Positions 1 to 7,367 of a DNA stretch of 60,726 bases are shown piece by piece. The notes below the pieces were generated by a model. The model was not told the origin of the DNA, ran no database searches, and was given only the letters and a program-made list of their open reading frames with translations. Location of the stretch: NCBI GenBank assembly GCA_004010275.1, contig RBWT01000022.1, positions 1 to 60,726 of the forward strand. The letters are read 5' to 3'. The stretch comes from Streptomyces huasconensis (GTDB lineage: Bacteria; Actinomycetota; Actinomycetes; Streptomycetales; Streptomycetaceae). How positions within the stretch are numbered: the first letter of the stretch is position 1; the number at the start of each line of letters is the position of its first letter. Position numbers and translations under genes: made by a program.

Positions 1-277
1 GGGGCCGCTCGGCCTGCGGGGGCGGGGCGGCTTCGGCGGGCAGTGCCGTGCCTGTGGCGGGGGTGCTCTGCGCGGGGACGGCGGGGCGCTGCTCGGCCTG
101 GAGCCCGCTTGGTTGCGCGGCGGCTGTCTGCTGCGGGGCCGGGCCCTGCGCGAAGGCTCCGGTGTGCCCGGCGGCGGGCTGCTCCGCCTCCGCCGAGGGC
201 GGCTGCTGCGTGGTCCCCGGCGACTCCTGCCGGGGACGGCTCCACCACTTGGCCTTCGTGGGCTTGCCCTCGTCCAT
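1..277 (-). CDS. Probable HtrA-like (S1C) serine protease, N-terminal part only
   Basis: The first 92 codons of a gene that runs off the left edge of the window. The start ATG at 277 has a GGGGAG ribosome-binding site seven bases upstream. The visible protein begins MDEGKPTKAKWWSRP and continues as a Pro/Gln/Ala-rich, probably disordered cytoplasmic tail; no catalytic domain is in view. The assignment rests on context: in actinobacteria the SigE-like ECF gene, its anti-sigma gene and an HtrA-type membrane protease commonly lie in this order (family knowledge). HtrA proteases of this kind have a long disordered N-terminus, one membrane segment, a trypsin-like domain and a PDZ domain. The sequence alone proves only an ORF start with coding composition; the function is inference. 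Confidence 0.55.
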   Translation of the reverse strand, partial: MDEGKPTKAKWWSRPRQESPGTTQQPPSAEAEQPAAGHTGAFAQGPAPQQTAAAQPSGLQAEQRPAVPAQSTPATGTALPAEAAPPPQAERP

Positions 278-421
278 GCTCTCCCCACAACTGGCCCGCG
301 GCGGACGCCGATTAGATGCTCGAACCCCGCGCCCGCCAAGTCCCCCCGGCAAGCACGGCCCACCGAGATTCAACCAGGTTCCCGCGCCGAAGCGCAGGGC
401 ACCGTCCCTTCGACCGCCGCT
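278..421. other. Intergenic gap between anti-sigma gene and protease gene
   Basis: A 144-base gap between two minus-strand genes. On the minus strand it contains a GGGAACC heptamer (around 378-383), like an ECF -35 element, but no matching CGTT -10 at the usual spacing, so I do not call a promoter. Confidence 0.3.
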
Positions 422-1463
422 TTACTGGCTCCGCGAGGCGCCCAGCAGAGGCCCCGGCCCCGGGGGCGTGGCGGCCGTGGCGGAGTCGGTGGTGGCAGTG
501 GTCTCCAGCGGGTCCGCAGCCGTGCCGAGGGGGCCCACCGCGGGCGGCCGGGCGAGGCCGGGCGCAGCCGGGGGCCGGTGGTCCGACTGCGGCGGGCGTA
601 TCAGCGGGGAGATCGTGGCGGCGCCTGCCAGCGTCGGCGCCGGTCAGTTCGTGGACCGCGTCGTGGGTGCGGGGCGGCCGCGCGGTCCCGGGCAGCAGGG
701 GGCCCGTCGCCTCGGTCGGGGCGACCGGGGCGGACAGGGCGCCGGGACGCTGGCCCTGGGCCGACAGCGGGTTGCCCGCGCCGCGGCGCCGGAGGGAGTC
801 GGGGTCGCGGCGACCCCCGAGCCCTGGGCCCGCTGAGGCGTCACATTGCTGTTGGCCTTGGCACCGCCGGCCCTCGGGTCGCCCGTGTCGGTGGGGACGC
901 CCGCGGTGACCCCACCGAGCGCGATGGCGGCCAGCGACACCGCGCCCGCCGCGGCGAACGCGAAGCGCCGCCGCCCGCCGCCAGAGCGAGCGATCACCGT
1001 CATGCCGGGTGACGTCGTGGATGCGGAAACCGCGGCCCGTGCCGGGCAGCACCGCGGCGTGGGCGCCGGAAGGGGCGTACCCGATGAAGGGCTCGGTGCT
1101 CACGCCGAAGAGGCCGGTCCTCGGCAGGCCGGCGGAACCGGTGGACCCGGTGGCGAAGCCGCCCCCGTCACCGGGCCGTCCGGGGTCCTCGGGTGGCTCC
1201 GTGCCGCCCGCCGGAAGGCCTTGGAGGCGGGCGAGGAAACTCTCGGACGGCGGCGGCAGCGCCGCCTGCGCGAAGACGCTCTTCAGGCGACGCTGGGCGT
1301 CGGCCTCGGTCTTGCACATCGGACACGTGGCCAGATGTGCGAGGACGCGCTCGCGCGCGTCATGGCCCAACTCGCCGTCCACCAGGGCGGCAAGTCGGTC
1401 CCCCAGATGCTGCTCGGCCTCGGCCAGATGCCGCTCGGTAGGATTCGACCGTGATCCACTCAC
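422..1463 (-). CDS. Anti-sigma factor, zinc-binding (ZAS/zf-HC2) membrane protein, frameshifted
   Basis: Presumed negative regulator of the adjacent ECF sigma factor. It starts at a GTG (1463) that overlaps the sigma stop in a GTGA junction, so the two are translationally coupled. The N-terminus carries the ZAS motif H43-x3-C47-x2-C50. A long linker follows, then a membrane segment ([19 protein letters not shown], about 990-930), then a Pro/Ala-rich outer domain ending at TAA 422-424. The reading frame changes three times (near 985, 806-815 and 621-632), yet coding sequence continues in each frame; repaired length is about 346 residues. Topology (cytoplasmic ZAS domain, one membrane helix) fits RseA/RskA-type factors. 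The partner sigma factor is inferred from adjacency. The three shifts are more likely sequence errors than a natural pseudogene. Confidence 0.8.
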
Positions 1464-2233
1464 GCGGTCGCGCCCCCTCCTCCCAGCGCCGGAGCCCCCG
1501 TGACCGCGAGCGAACGACGCTCGGCGCGGGCCTCGGGAGAGCGGTGCTGGAGGGCCTTGCGCAGCTGCGAACGGCCCCGGTGGATACGGCTGCGGACGGT
1601 GCCGAGCTTCACGCCGAGAGTGGCGGCGATCTCCTCGTACGAAAGGCCCTCGATGTCGCAGAGGACCACGGCGGCGCGGAACTCGGGCGCGAGGGTGTCG
1701 AGCGCCTGCTGGACGTCCGCGTCGAAGTGCGTGTCGTTGAACACCTGCTGGGGCGACGGCTCGCGGCTCGGCAGGCGCTCCGCGGCGTCGTCCCCGAGGG
1801 CGTCGAAGCGGATGCGCTGCTTGCGGCGCACCATGTCCAGGAAGAGGTTCGTGGTGATGCGGTGCAGCCAGCCCTCGAACGTGCCGGGGGTGTAGGTCGA
1901 GAGGGACCGGAAGACACGGACGAAGACTTCTTGGGTGAGGTCCTCGGCGTCGTGCTGATTGCCGGTCAGGCGATACGCCAGGCGGTATACGCGGCCGCTG
2001 TGCGTGCTGACGATCTCCTCCCAGGTGGGCGGAGTCCACGCCTGCGATTCCGCGTCAGCGGCAAAGGTCGCGGTCTGAGCGGAGTCGTTGGCACGGATGC
2101 GGTCAGCAGTGTCGGTCACGGATTTCGGCTCACCCGCCCATCCGAGAAAACGCCGGAGCGCTCCTCCCCGATCTGCGGACGCAGCCGCACCTCCCCTGTC
2201 GGCTCTGGTGGTGTCCAGTGGAGCCCCTACCAT
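1460..2233 (-). CDS. sigE: RNA polymerase ECF sigma factor, M. tuberculosis SigE-like
   Basis: A 257-residue group IV sigma factor. Region 2 spans about residues 75-140, with the core-binding and -10 recognition segment [18 protein letters not shown] and then [19 protein letters not shown]. Region 4 spans about 170-230, with [20 protein letters not shown] and the helix-turn-helix [15 protein letters not shown]. These segments closely match mycobacterial SigE, which responds to surface and redox stress. The first ~65 residues are a low-complexity extension, also typical of that subgroup. The ATG at 2233 was chosen for its GAGG box six bases upstream. The stop overlaps the anti-sigma start. An ECF-type promoter lies upstream, suggesting autoregulation. 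This is not S. coelicolor SigE of the cseABC system; the symbol denotes similarity to the mycobacterial protein. Confidence 0.9.
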   Translation of the reverse strand: MVGAPLDTTRADRGGAAASADRGGALRRFLGWAGEPKSVTDTADRIRANDSAQTATFAADAESQAWTPPTWEEIVSTHSGRVYRLAYRLTGNQHDAEDLTQEVFVRVFRSLSTYTPGTFEGWLHRITTNLFLDMVRRKQRIRFDALGDDAAERLPSREPSPQQVFNDTHFDADVQQALDTLAPEFRAAVVLCDIEGLSYEEIAATLGVKLGTVRSRIHRGRSQLRKALQHRSPEARAERRSLAVTGAPALGGGGATA

Positions 2234-2373
2234 AACCACCTCGCCCGTTAGCTCCGGATAAGCGTTTTTACGTGAATTTGGTACGGGCTTCGCCGCGGCT
2301 GTCCTGCCGCTTCGATGCGCCCGCTTCCGGTCTCGGTCCATCCGTGCCCCCCCGCTGTCTTCCCACCCCCTGT

Positions 2374-2400
2374 AAACGCGCGGTCCCATCTGCGGGTTCC
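2374..2400 (-). promoter_or_regulatory. Candidate ECF-type promoter of the sigma gene
   Basis: On the minus strand, GGAAC (2400-2396, inside the palindromic octamer GGGAACCC) is followed after exactly 17 bases by CGTTT (2378-2374). This matches the GGAAC / CGTT pattern recognised by stress ECF sigma factors. Transcription would begin near 2367, leaving a leader of about 135 bases before the ATG at 2233. It suggests that the sigma factor drives its own gene; inferred from pattern only. Confidence 0.5.
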
Positions 2401-2453
2401 CGGCCCCAACGGATACAGTCACGGCCAGGCAACCACGGGGACAGGAGAGGGCC

Positions 2454-3086
2454 ATTACCGGCAACCGGCAGACGAGCTGGGCGTTCGCCGACGCGTTTGT
2501 CGCCGAGGACGAGGCGGTGCGCTGGGCCCGGGACGGCCCGGGCGAGGCAGGGCTGCCCTCGGTGTCCCCCGGCACCGGCGCCGCGCTGCGGATGCTCGCC
2601 GCCACGGTTGACGCGAAAGCGGTGGCCGAGATCGGCACCGGCACGGGAGTGTCGGGGATTCACCTGCTGCACGGCATGCGGCCCGATGGCGTGCTGACCA
2701 CGGTCGACCCCGAGCCGGACCGCCAGCAGTTCGCCCGTCAGGCCTTCCGCGCCGCCGGGTTCGCGGGCAACCGCGCGCGCTTCATTCCGGGGCGGGCCCT
2801 GGATGTCCTGCCGCGTCTCGCCGACGGCGGTTACGACCTCGTGTTCTGCGACGGCGACCGCGTGGAGTCCCTGGAGTACCTCGCTGAATCGTTGCGTCTG
2901 CTGAGGCCGGGCGGTCTCGTGTGTTTCGAGGGTGCCTTCGCGGACGGCAGGACTGTGGATTCCGGGCCGCAGCCGGTCGAGGTGCTGCATCTGCGGGAGC
3001 TTTTGCGGACGGTGCGGGAGAGTTCGGAGCTGGTTACTTCGCTGCTGCCGGTGGGGGACGGGCTGCTCTGCGCCGTCAAACGGTAG
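2454..3086 (+). CDS. O-methyltransferase, SAM-dependent, class I
   Basis: About 210 residues, similar to catechol/caffeoyl-CoA-type O-methyltransferases. The SAM-binding motif [11 protein letters not shown] lies at residues 58-68, an acidic strand end TVDPEP follows at about 83-88, and the metal/substrate motif [10 protein letters not shown] is at about 127-136. The reading frame contains conserved-looking residues ([20 protein letters not shown]) upstream of the first GTG at 2517, so the true start is earlier. The only start-like codon is ATT at 2454, seven bases after GGAGAGG. Either a rare ATT start is used or the start codon has been altered. Divergent from the sigma gene. The substrate is unknown. 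Confidence 0.85.
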   Translation: MTGNRQTSWAFADAFVAEDEAVRWARDGPGEAGLPSVSPGTGAALRMLAATVDAKAVAEIGTGTGVSGIHLLHGMRPDGVLTTVDPEPDRQQFARQAFRAAGFAGNRARFIPGRALDVLPRLADGGYDLVFCDGDRVESLEYLAESLRLLRPGGLVCFEGAFADGRTVDSGPQPVEVLHLRELLRTVRESSELVTSLLPVGDGLLCAVKR

Positions 3087-3180
3087 CGGGGCGTCGGCTT
3101 GGGCGGTTCTCTGTGCTGCCTGGTCGGGGGCGCCGGGGGTGGCTTCTGTGGTTTGTCGGGTGCGGGTTGGTTGTGGCTGG

Positions 3181-3340
3181 TCGCGCAGTTCCCCGCGCCC
3201 CTTACGGGGCGCGTCCGTGGCTCGGCGCCGCAGTTCCCCGCGCCCTTTCGGGGCCCGTCCGTGGCTCGGCGCGGAGTTCCCCGCGGCCCTTTCGGGGGCT
3301 GTCGGCTGAGTGCGGAGTTCCCCGCGACCCTTTCGAGGTC
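3181..3340. repeat. Four tandem degenerate intergenic repeats (AGTTCCCCGCG type)
   Basis: Copies begin near 3181, 3229, 3269 and 3311, spaced 45, 43 and 41 bases apart. Each holds AGTTCCCCGCG, then CCCTT/CCCTTTC and a G-rich half, so each can fold as a short hairpin. Copies 1-2 and 2-3 are joined by CGTCCGTGGCTCGGCGC. The motif is familiar as an interspersed Streptomyces repeat (recalled, not searched). Copies degrade progressively from left to right. Confidence 0.75.
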
Positions 3341-3364
3341 GGCTTCTTTTGGGGCCGGACGCAG

Positions 3365-3401
3365 CACTGCCCCGGGTCGGCGTGGCCGGTCCGGGGCAGT
3401 G
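3365..3401. terminator. Bidirectional hairpin terminator
   Basis: A perfect 11-bp inverted repeat: CACTGCCCCGG (3365-3375) and CCGGGGCAGTG (3391-3401) with a 15-base loop, lying just past the stop of the minus-strand DUF3117 gene and about 280 bases past the methyltransferase. AAAAA follows on the plus strand; there is no U-tract on the minus strand, as is usual in Streptomyces. Confidence 0.75.
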
Positions 3402-3422
3402 AAAAAGTGTGGCGCTTGCGCG

Positions 3423-3590
3423 TCAGCCGACGACCTTCTTCAGAGCGTCGCCGAGTGCGTCGGCCTCGTCCGGAGTCAGTTCGACGACAAGTCGTCCGCC
3501 GCCTTCGAGCGGAACGCGCATGACGATGCCCCGCCCCTCCTTGGTCACCTCGAGCGGGCCGTCGCCCGTCCGCGGCTTCATGGCCGCCAT
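3423..3590 (-). CDS. DUF3117 family small protein
   Basis: A 55-residue protein beginning MAAMKPRTGDGPLEVTKEGR, with the rest predicted as one compact alpha/beta unit ending in a basic helix (DALGDALKKVVG). This matches the actinobacterial DUF3117 family in length and sequence; its function is unknown. The ATG at 3590 is preceded by GAAGGGGAAC at good spacing; an upstream in-frame extension lacks such a site. Single-gene unit with its own promoter candidate and a terminator. Confidence 0.88.
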   Translation of the reverse strand: MAAMKPRTGDGPLEVTKEGRGIVMRVPLEGGGRLVVELTPDEADALGDALKKVVG

Positions 3591-3897
3591 GCTCGTTCCC
3601 CTTCCTGAAACCAGCTCATCGCAGCCGACAACCCAGGTGTCACCGGCATCGAACACATTGCTTCCAGGTCATTATCCCGCATGGCGGGACCCGATGACCA
3701 ACATCGGTCGGCATCGCTTGCGCAACGCGCGCCCGCAAAACCACCCAATTCGCCGATGTGGCTGCGATACTTCGCCGCCCCATACGCCTCACAGACCCGA
3801 AATTCTTTGACGCAGGTCACATATCCGGCCTCATGCCGGAGCCGGATGATCTCCGTCATGCTGAAGTCCACGTATTGGACCGACGGAGGGGAACACC
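3591..3897. other. Divergent intergenic region, DUF3117 / enoyl-CoA hydratase
   Basis: Contains promoters for both flanking genes. A good HrdB-like candidate serves the minus gene (separate entry). On the plus side TTGACG at about 3808 could be a -35 element, but I see no convincing -10 at the right distance. The local A+T content is higher than in neighbouring genes. Confidence 0.45.
3671..3701 (-). promoter_or_regulatory. Housekeeping-type promoter candidate for DUF3117 gene
   Basis: On the minus strand, TTGGTC (3701-3696) and GATAAT (3676-3671) are separated by 19 bases (18 if TGGTCA is taken). The -10 hexamer is close to TATAAT and unusual in such GC-rich DNA. It lies about 80 bases upstream of the DUF3117 ATG. 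Confidence 0.45.
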
Positions 3898-4700
3898 ATG
3901 GCCGACAGCGTGCTCTACGAGGTGAGCGACGGACTCGCGACGATCACGATCAACCGTCCCGAGGCGATGAACGCCATGAACGCGGAGGCCAAGGTCGCCC
4001 TGCGGGAGGCCGCGCGGTCGGCCGCCGGGGACGCCGCCGTGCGCGCCGTTCTGCTCACCGCGACCGGGCGCGCCTTCTGCGTCGGGCAGGACCTCAAGGA
4101 GCACATCGGCTCCCTCGCGGCGGACCGCGAGGCGGGCACCGGGCAGACCATGAGCACGGTCAGGGAGCACTACAACCCCATCGTGCGGGCGCTGGCGGGG
4201 ATGCCGAAGCCGGTCGTGGCCGGGGTGAACGGCGTTGCCGCCGGCGCGGGCCTCGGCTTCGCGCTCGCCGCCGACTACCGCGTGGTCGCGGACACCGCCG
4301 CGTTCAACACCTCCTTCGCCGGGGTCGCCCTGACCGCCGACTCGGGCGTCTCCTGGACGCTGCCGCGCGTGATCGGCCCCGGCCGCGCCGCCGACCTGCT
4401 GCTCTTCCCGCGCAACATCAGCGCCCAGGAGGCGTACGACCTGGGCATCGCCAACAAGGTCGTGCCCGCCGACGAGCTGGCCGCCGAGCGGCCGCGAAGG
4501 TGGCCCGCGCCCTGGCCGAGGGCCCGACCCTCGCCTACGCGGCGCTCAAGGAGTCCCTCGCCTACGCCGCCTCCCACTCCCTGGACGAGGCACTGGACAA
4601 GGAGGACGAACTCCAGGGCCGGGCGGGCGCGTCGGAGGACCACACGATCGCCGTCCAGGCCTTCATCGCCAAGGAGAAGCCGAAGTACCTGGGCCGTTAG
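3898..4700 (+). CDS. Enoyl-CoA hydratase/isomerase family protein, frameshifted
   Basis: A crotonase-fold protein of about 267 residues. The N-terminal strand ATITINRPEAMNAMN, the CoA-pocket segment GRAFCVGQDLKEH (about 60-72) and the oxyanion-hole segment GVAAGAGLGFALAADYR (about 105-121) are all present. In the second active-site region an Asp (TADSG) stands where hydratases usually have Glu, so it may act on other acyl-CoAs, for example as a PaaG-like isomerase. One base is missing after 4488 (GAGCGG, expected GAGGCGG); the C-terminal helices (AAAKVARALAEG onward) continue in the next frame to TAG 4698-4700. RBS GGAGGGG precedes the ATG. Its stop overlaps the convergent tag stop by four bases. 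Confidence 0.88.
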
Positions 4701-5311
4701 CTCGCGGAGGCCCCGCGCGACGCCTCGCGGGCCACGCAGTCCGCGAGGTGGTCGTCGACCAGACCGCAGGCCTGCATGAGGGCGTACGCCGTGGTGGGGC
4801 CGACGAAGCGGATGCCGCGCCTCTTGAGGGCCTTGGACAGCGCGGTGGACTCCGGTGTGATCGCCGGCACGTCGGACAGCGCCCTGGGGGCCGGACGCGA
4901 GGCGGGGTCCGGCGCGAACGACCAGATCAGGGCGTCCAGTTCACCCTCGGGCCAGTCGGCGAGCACGCGCGCGTTGGCGAGAGTCGCGTCGATCTTGGCG
5001 CGGTTGCGGATGATCCCCGGGTCGGCGAGGAGCCGCTCGCGGTCCTCGTCGGTGAACTCCGCGACCGAGGCGATCTTGAAGTCGGCGAAGGCGGCCCGGA
5101 AGCCCTCGCGGCGGCGCAGGATCGTGATCCAGGAGAGGCCGGACTGGAAGGCCTCCAGGCAGAGCCGTTCGTAGAGCGCGTCGTCGCCGTGGACCGGGCG
5201 GCCCCACTCGTCGTCGTGGTACGCGATGTAGTCCTCGGTGGACAGGCCCCAGGGGCAGCGCAGGGCGCCGTCCGGGCCCGGGACCGCGCCGCTTTCGATT
5301 TCGGTGCTCAC
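4697..5311 (-). CDS. tag: DNA-3-methyladenine glycosylase I
   Basis: A 204-residue Tag-family base-excision repair enzyme that removes 3-methyladenine from alkylated DNA. Family hallmarks are visible: RCPWGLSTEDYIAYHDDEWG near the N-terminus (the Cys and a His here contribute to the zinc snap), then FQSGLSWITILRRREGFR (helix-hairpin-helix region) and FVGPTTAYALMQACGLVDDH near the C-terminus. The GTG start at 5311 overlaps the stop of the upstream DivIVA-domain gene (GTGA), so the two form one transcription unit. Confidence 0.95.
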   Translation of the reverse strand: MSTEIESGAVPGPDGALRCPWGLSTEDYIAYHDDEWGRPVHGDDALYERLCLEAFQSGLSWITILRRREGFRAAFADFKIASVAEFTDEDRERLLADPGIIRNRAKIDATLANARVLADWPEGELDALIWSFAPDPASRPAPRALSDVPAITPESTALSKALKRRGIRFVGPTTAYALMQACGLVDDHLADCVAREASRGASAS

Positions 5312-5733
5312 CGGCCGTCGTCGCCCTTCTGGTGCTGTGCCTGGGGGGTGCCCTCGGCCTTGTCGTCGGCCGCCGCCTCGCGCGGGCCCCGGTCGTACCC
5401 CTCGAGGAGGGCGGGGCCCGCGACTGCCGTGGCCTGGGCGCCGGCCAGGGCCGCCTCCAGCTCGGCGATGCGGGCGTCCCGCTCGGCCAGCGCGGCGCCG
5501 ACGCGGCCGAGCACGTCGTCCACCTCGCCCATGTGATAGCCGCGCAGGGTCGTCGGGAAGCAGACCGCGTCGACGTCGGCCCGGCGCAGCGGCCGGTCGA
5601 CGGGCAGCGGGTCGGTGAACCGCTCGGGCGCGGCTTCGGGCAGGGCCGCGCTCTCGCCGCCCCCGACCACGGCGAGGGTCACCGCACCGACCACCACCAC
5701 GAGGGCGATGACCAGGAACAAGAACAAGACCAT
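5308..5733 (-). CDS. DivIVA-domain small membrane protein
   Basis: A 141-residue protein with an N-terminal membrane helix (VLFLFLVIALVVVVGAVTL). A DivIVA-like segment follows (DAVCFPTTLRGYHMGEVDDVLGR, in two halves, about residues 65-90), then a predicted coiled coil (LAERDARIAELEAALAGAQ) and a charged tail. The DivIVA domain binds curved membrane or polar scaffolds in cell-wall growth. The role here is unknown; it may tether a partner at the membrane. Start chosen at ATG 5733, just before the hydrophobic helix. The stop overlaps the tag start. Confidence 0.82.
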   Translation of the reverse strand: MVLFLFLVIALVVVVGAVTLAVVGGGESAALPEAAPERFTDPLPVDRPLRRADVDAVCFPTTLRGYHMGEVDDVLGRVGAALAERDARIAELEAALAGAQATAVAGPALLEGYDRGPREAAADDKAEGTPQAQHQKGDDGR

Positions 5734-5857
5734 GTCGTCAGGCCCCCACGCTCGACTGCCCGTGCTGAAACTGTCAGGGTCCGATCGTGCCATGCGGCAG
5801 TGACAGTTAAGGTCGCAGGCGGCCGAACGTGACGAGGACCCAGGAGGGCCACAGGGG

Positions 5858-6718
5858 ATGCTCAGGCTTGGCAGGCGCGAGTTCGACGCGCACGAGCCGG
5901 TGATCATGGCGATCGTCAACCGGACCCCGGACTCCTTCTACGACCAGGGCGCCACGTTCCGCGACGAACCCGCGCTCGCCCGGGTGGAGCAGGCGGTGGC
6001 CGAGGGCGCCGCCGTCATCGACATCGGCGGGGTCAAGGCGGGCCCCGGCGAGGAGGTGACGGCCGAGGAGGAGGCGCGTCGCACGGTCGGCTTCGTCGCC
6101 GAGGTGCGCAGGCGGTTCCCCGAGGTGGTGATCAGCGTCGACACCTGGCGGCACGATGTCGGCGAGGCGGTCTGCGAGGCGGGCGCCGACCTGCTCAACG
6201 ACGCCTGGGGCGGTGTCGACCCCCGGCTCGCGGAGGTCGCCGCGCGGTACGGGGCCGGGCTGGTGTGCACGCACGCGGGCGGCGCCGAGCCGCGCACGAG
6301 GCCGCACCGCGTCACGTACGACGACGTGATGGCCGACATCCTGCGCGTGACGGTGGGCCTCGCCGAGCGGGCGGTCGAGCTGGGCGTCCCGCGCGAGTCG
6401 GTGCTGATCGACCCCGGGCACGACTTCGGCAAGAACACCCGGCACAGCCTCGAGGCCACCCGCAGGCTCGGCGAGATGGTGGAGACGGGCTGGCCGGTGC
6501 TGGTCTCCCTGTCCAACAAGGACTTCGTGGGCGAGACCCTGGACAAGCCCGTCAAGGAACGCGTGCTCGGCACCCTGGCGACGACGGCGGTCTCGGCCTG
6601 GCTGGGCGCGCAGGTCTACCGCGTGCACGAGGTCGCGGAGACGAAGCAGGTGCTCGACATGGTGGCAACGATCGCGGGCCACCGGCCTCCGGCGGTGGCC
6701 AGGCGCGGCCTGGCCTGA
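5858..6718 (+). CDS. folP2: Dihydropteroate synthase-like protein FolP2
   Basis: A 286-residue TIM-barrel protein of the pterin-binding family. The signature IMAIVNRTPDSFYDQG (about residues 16-31) and the second signature AAVIDIGGVKAGPGEE (about 50-65) are present, and the barrel continues with VISVDTWRHDV, DLLNDAWGG, IDPGHDFGKN and VLVSLSNKDFVGETL. Canonical DHPS has MGILNVTPDSFSDGG and DIGGESTRPG; the divergence (VNRTPDSFYDQ, GGVKAGPG) places it with actinobacterial FolP2, a paralogue reported not to complement folate synthesis in mycobacteria. True folate activity is therefore doubtful. RBS GGAGGG precedes the ATG. The DNA after the stop contains degenerate copies of the gene's 3' end. 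Confidence 0.88.
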   Translation: MLRLGRREFDAHEPVIMAIVNRTPDSFYDQGATFRDEPALARVEQAVAEGAAVIDIGGVKAGPGEEVTAEEEARRTVGFVAEVRRRFPEVVISVDTWRHDVGEAVCEAGADLLNDAWGGVDPRLAEVAARYGAGLVCTHAGGAEPRTRPHRVTYDDVMADILRVTVGLAERAVELGVPRESVLIDPGHDFGKNTRHSLEATRRLGEMVETGWPVLVSLSNKDFVGETLDKPVKERVLGTLATTAVSAWLGAQVYRVHEVAETKQVLDMVATIAGHRPPAVARRGLA

Positions 6719-7367
6719 GGGCCCGCCCCGGCCCCCGGCGGCGGCTTGGCCCCTCAGGAGGCACCCCGGCACCGAGTGGTGTGAGGGCGGCCCGAAGGAA
6801 CGGGTCACGGTGGCGACGATCGCGGCCACCGACCCCCGGGCGGTGGCCAGGTGAGGCCTGGCCGCAGAAACCGCCCCGGCCCCGGCAGCGGCCCGCGCGG
6901 CCCGGACTGAAGAACCGCCCTGGCCCGACCGGCCGGACGGCCCGGCACAGCCGCGCGAAGCCCAGCAGGCGCCCCGGCGTCGAGTGGTGCGCGCGCTGCA
7001 CGAAGGAACGGCTCATGGTGGCGACGGCGGGCCACCGGCCACCACCCCTCGGCGGGGGCCAGGCGAGGCCTTGCCACCAGCAGCAGCCCGGCGAGAACCG
7101 GCCTGAAGGACCGCGTCAAGCCCCCGGCAGCCGCCCGCGAGCCCTGGCCCCAGAAACCCCGCCCCGGCCCCCGGCAGCGGCCCACCAGGCCCAGCCTGAG
7201 AACCGCGCAAGGCCCCGGCAGCAGCCCACGAGCCCCCGCCTGAAGAACCACCCCGGCCCCCGGCGCTGAACCGCCGGGGCCCGGGGCTGAACCACCGGAG
7301 GCCGAGGCTGAACCGCCGGAGGCCGAGGCTGAACCGCCGGAGGCCAGGCCGAACTTCCCTGCGGCGG
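6719..7367. repeat. Degenerate duplications of the folP2 3' end in a 650-base gap
   Basis: No credible gene. The last ~60 bases of folP2 (from GGTGGCAACGATCGCGGGCC at 6661) recur in decayed form at about 6809 and about 7017. The two later copies are each preceded by GAAGGAACGG (6794 and 7002, 208 bases apart) and by a segment with CGAGTGGTG. The rest is a patchwork of GGCCCCGGC/CGGCAGC words. It looks like tandem duplication followed by drift. A clean 21-bp tandem repeat closes the region. Confidence 0.6.
7265..7348 (+). repeat. 21-bp tandem repeat, four copies
   Basis: Units start at 7265, 7286, 7307 and 7328 with consensus GCTGAACCGCCGGAGGCCGAG; copies 2-4 differ from the consensus at only one to three positions. 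It lies directly downstream of the LOG-family stop (minus strand). Confidence 0.85.

Larger units (their letters stand above)
3087..3422. other. Convergent intergenic region with repeats and hairpin
   Basis: A gene-free region between two converging genes. It is filled by four degenerate copies of a repeat containing AGTTCCCCGCG and by a strong hairpin; both are listed separately. No credible ORF was found. Confidence 0.7.

Noticed and set aside
354..383. ECF promoter for the protease gene
   Set aside because: GGGAACC is present on the minus strand, but the nearest CGT-like element is 20 bases away rather than 16-17, so spacing does not fit.
422..1463. Treating the anti-sigma factor as a degraded pseudogene
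   Set aside because: All domain blocks persist and only single-base indels intervene. The same error type occurs in essential genes.
3598..3656. Longer DUF3117 start giving a 77-residue protein
   Set aside because: The 22 extra residues are not conserved in the family as I know it, and the RBS fits the ATG at 3590.
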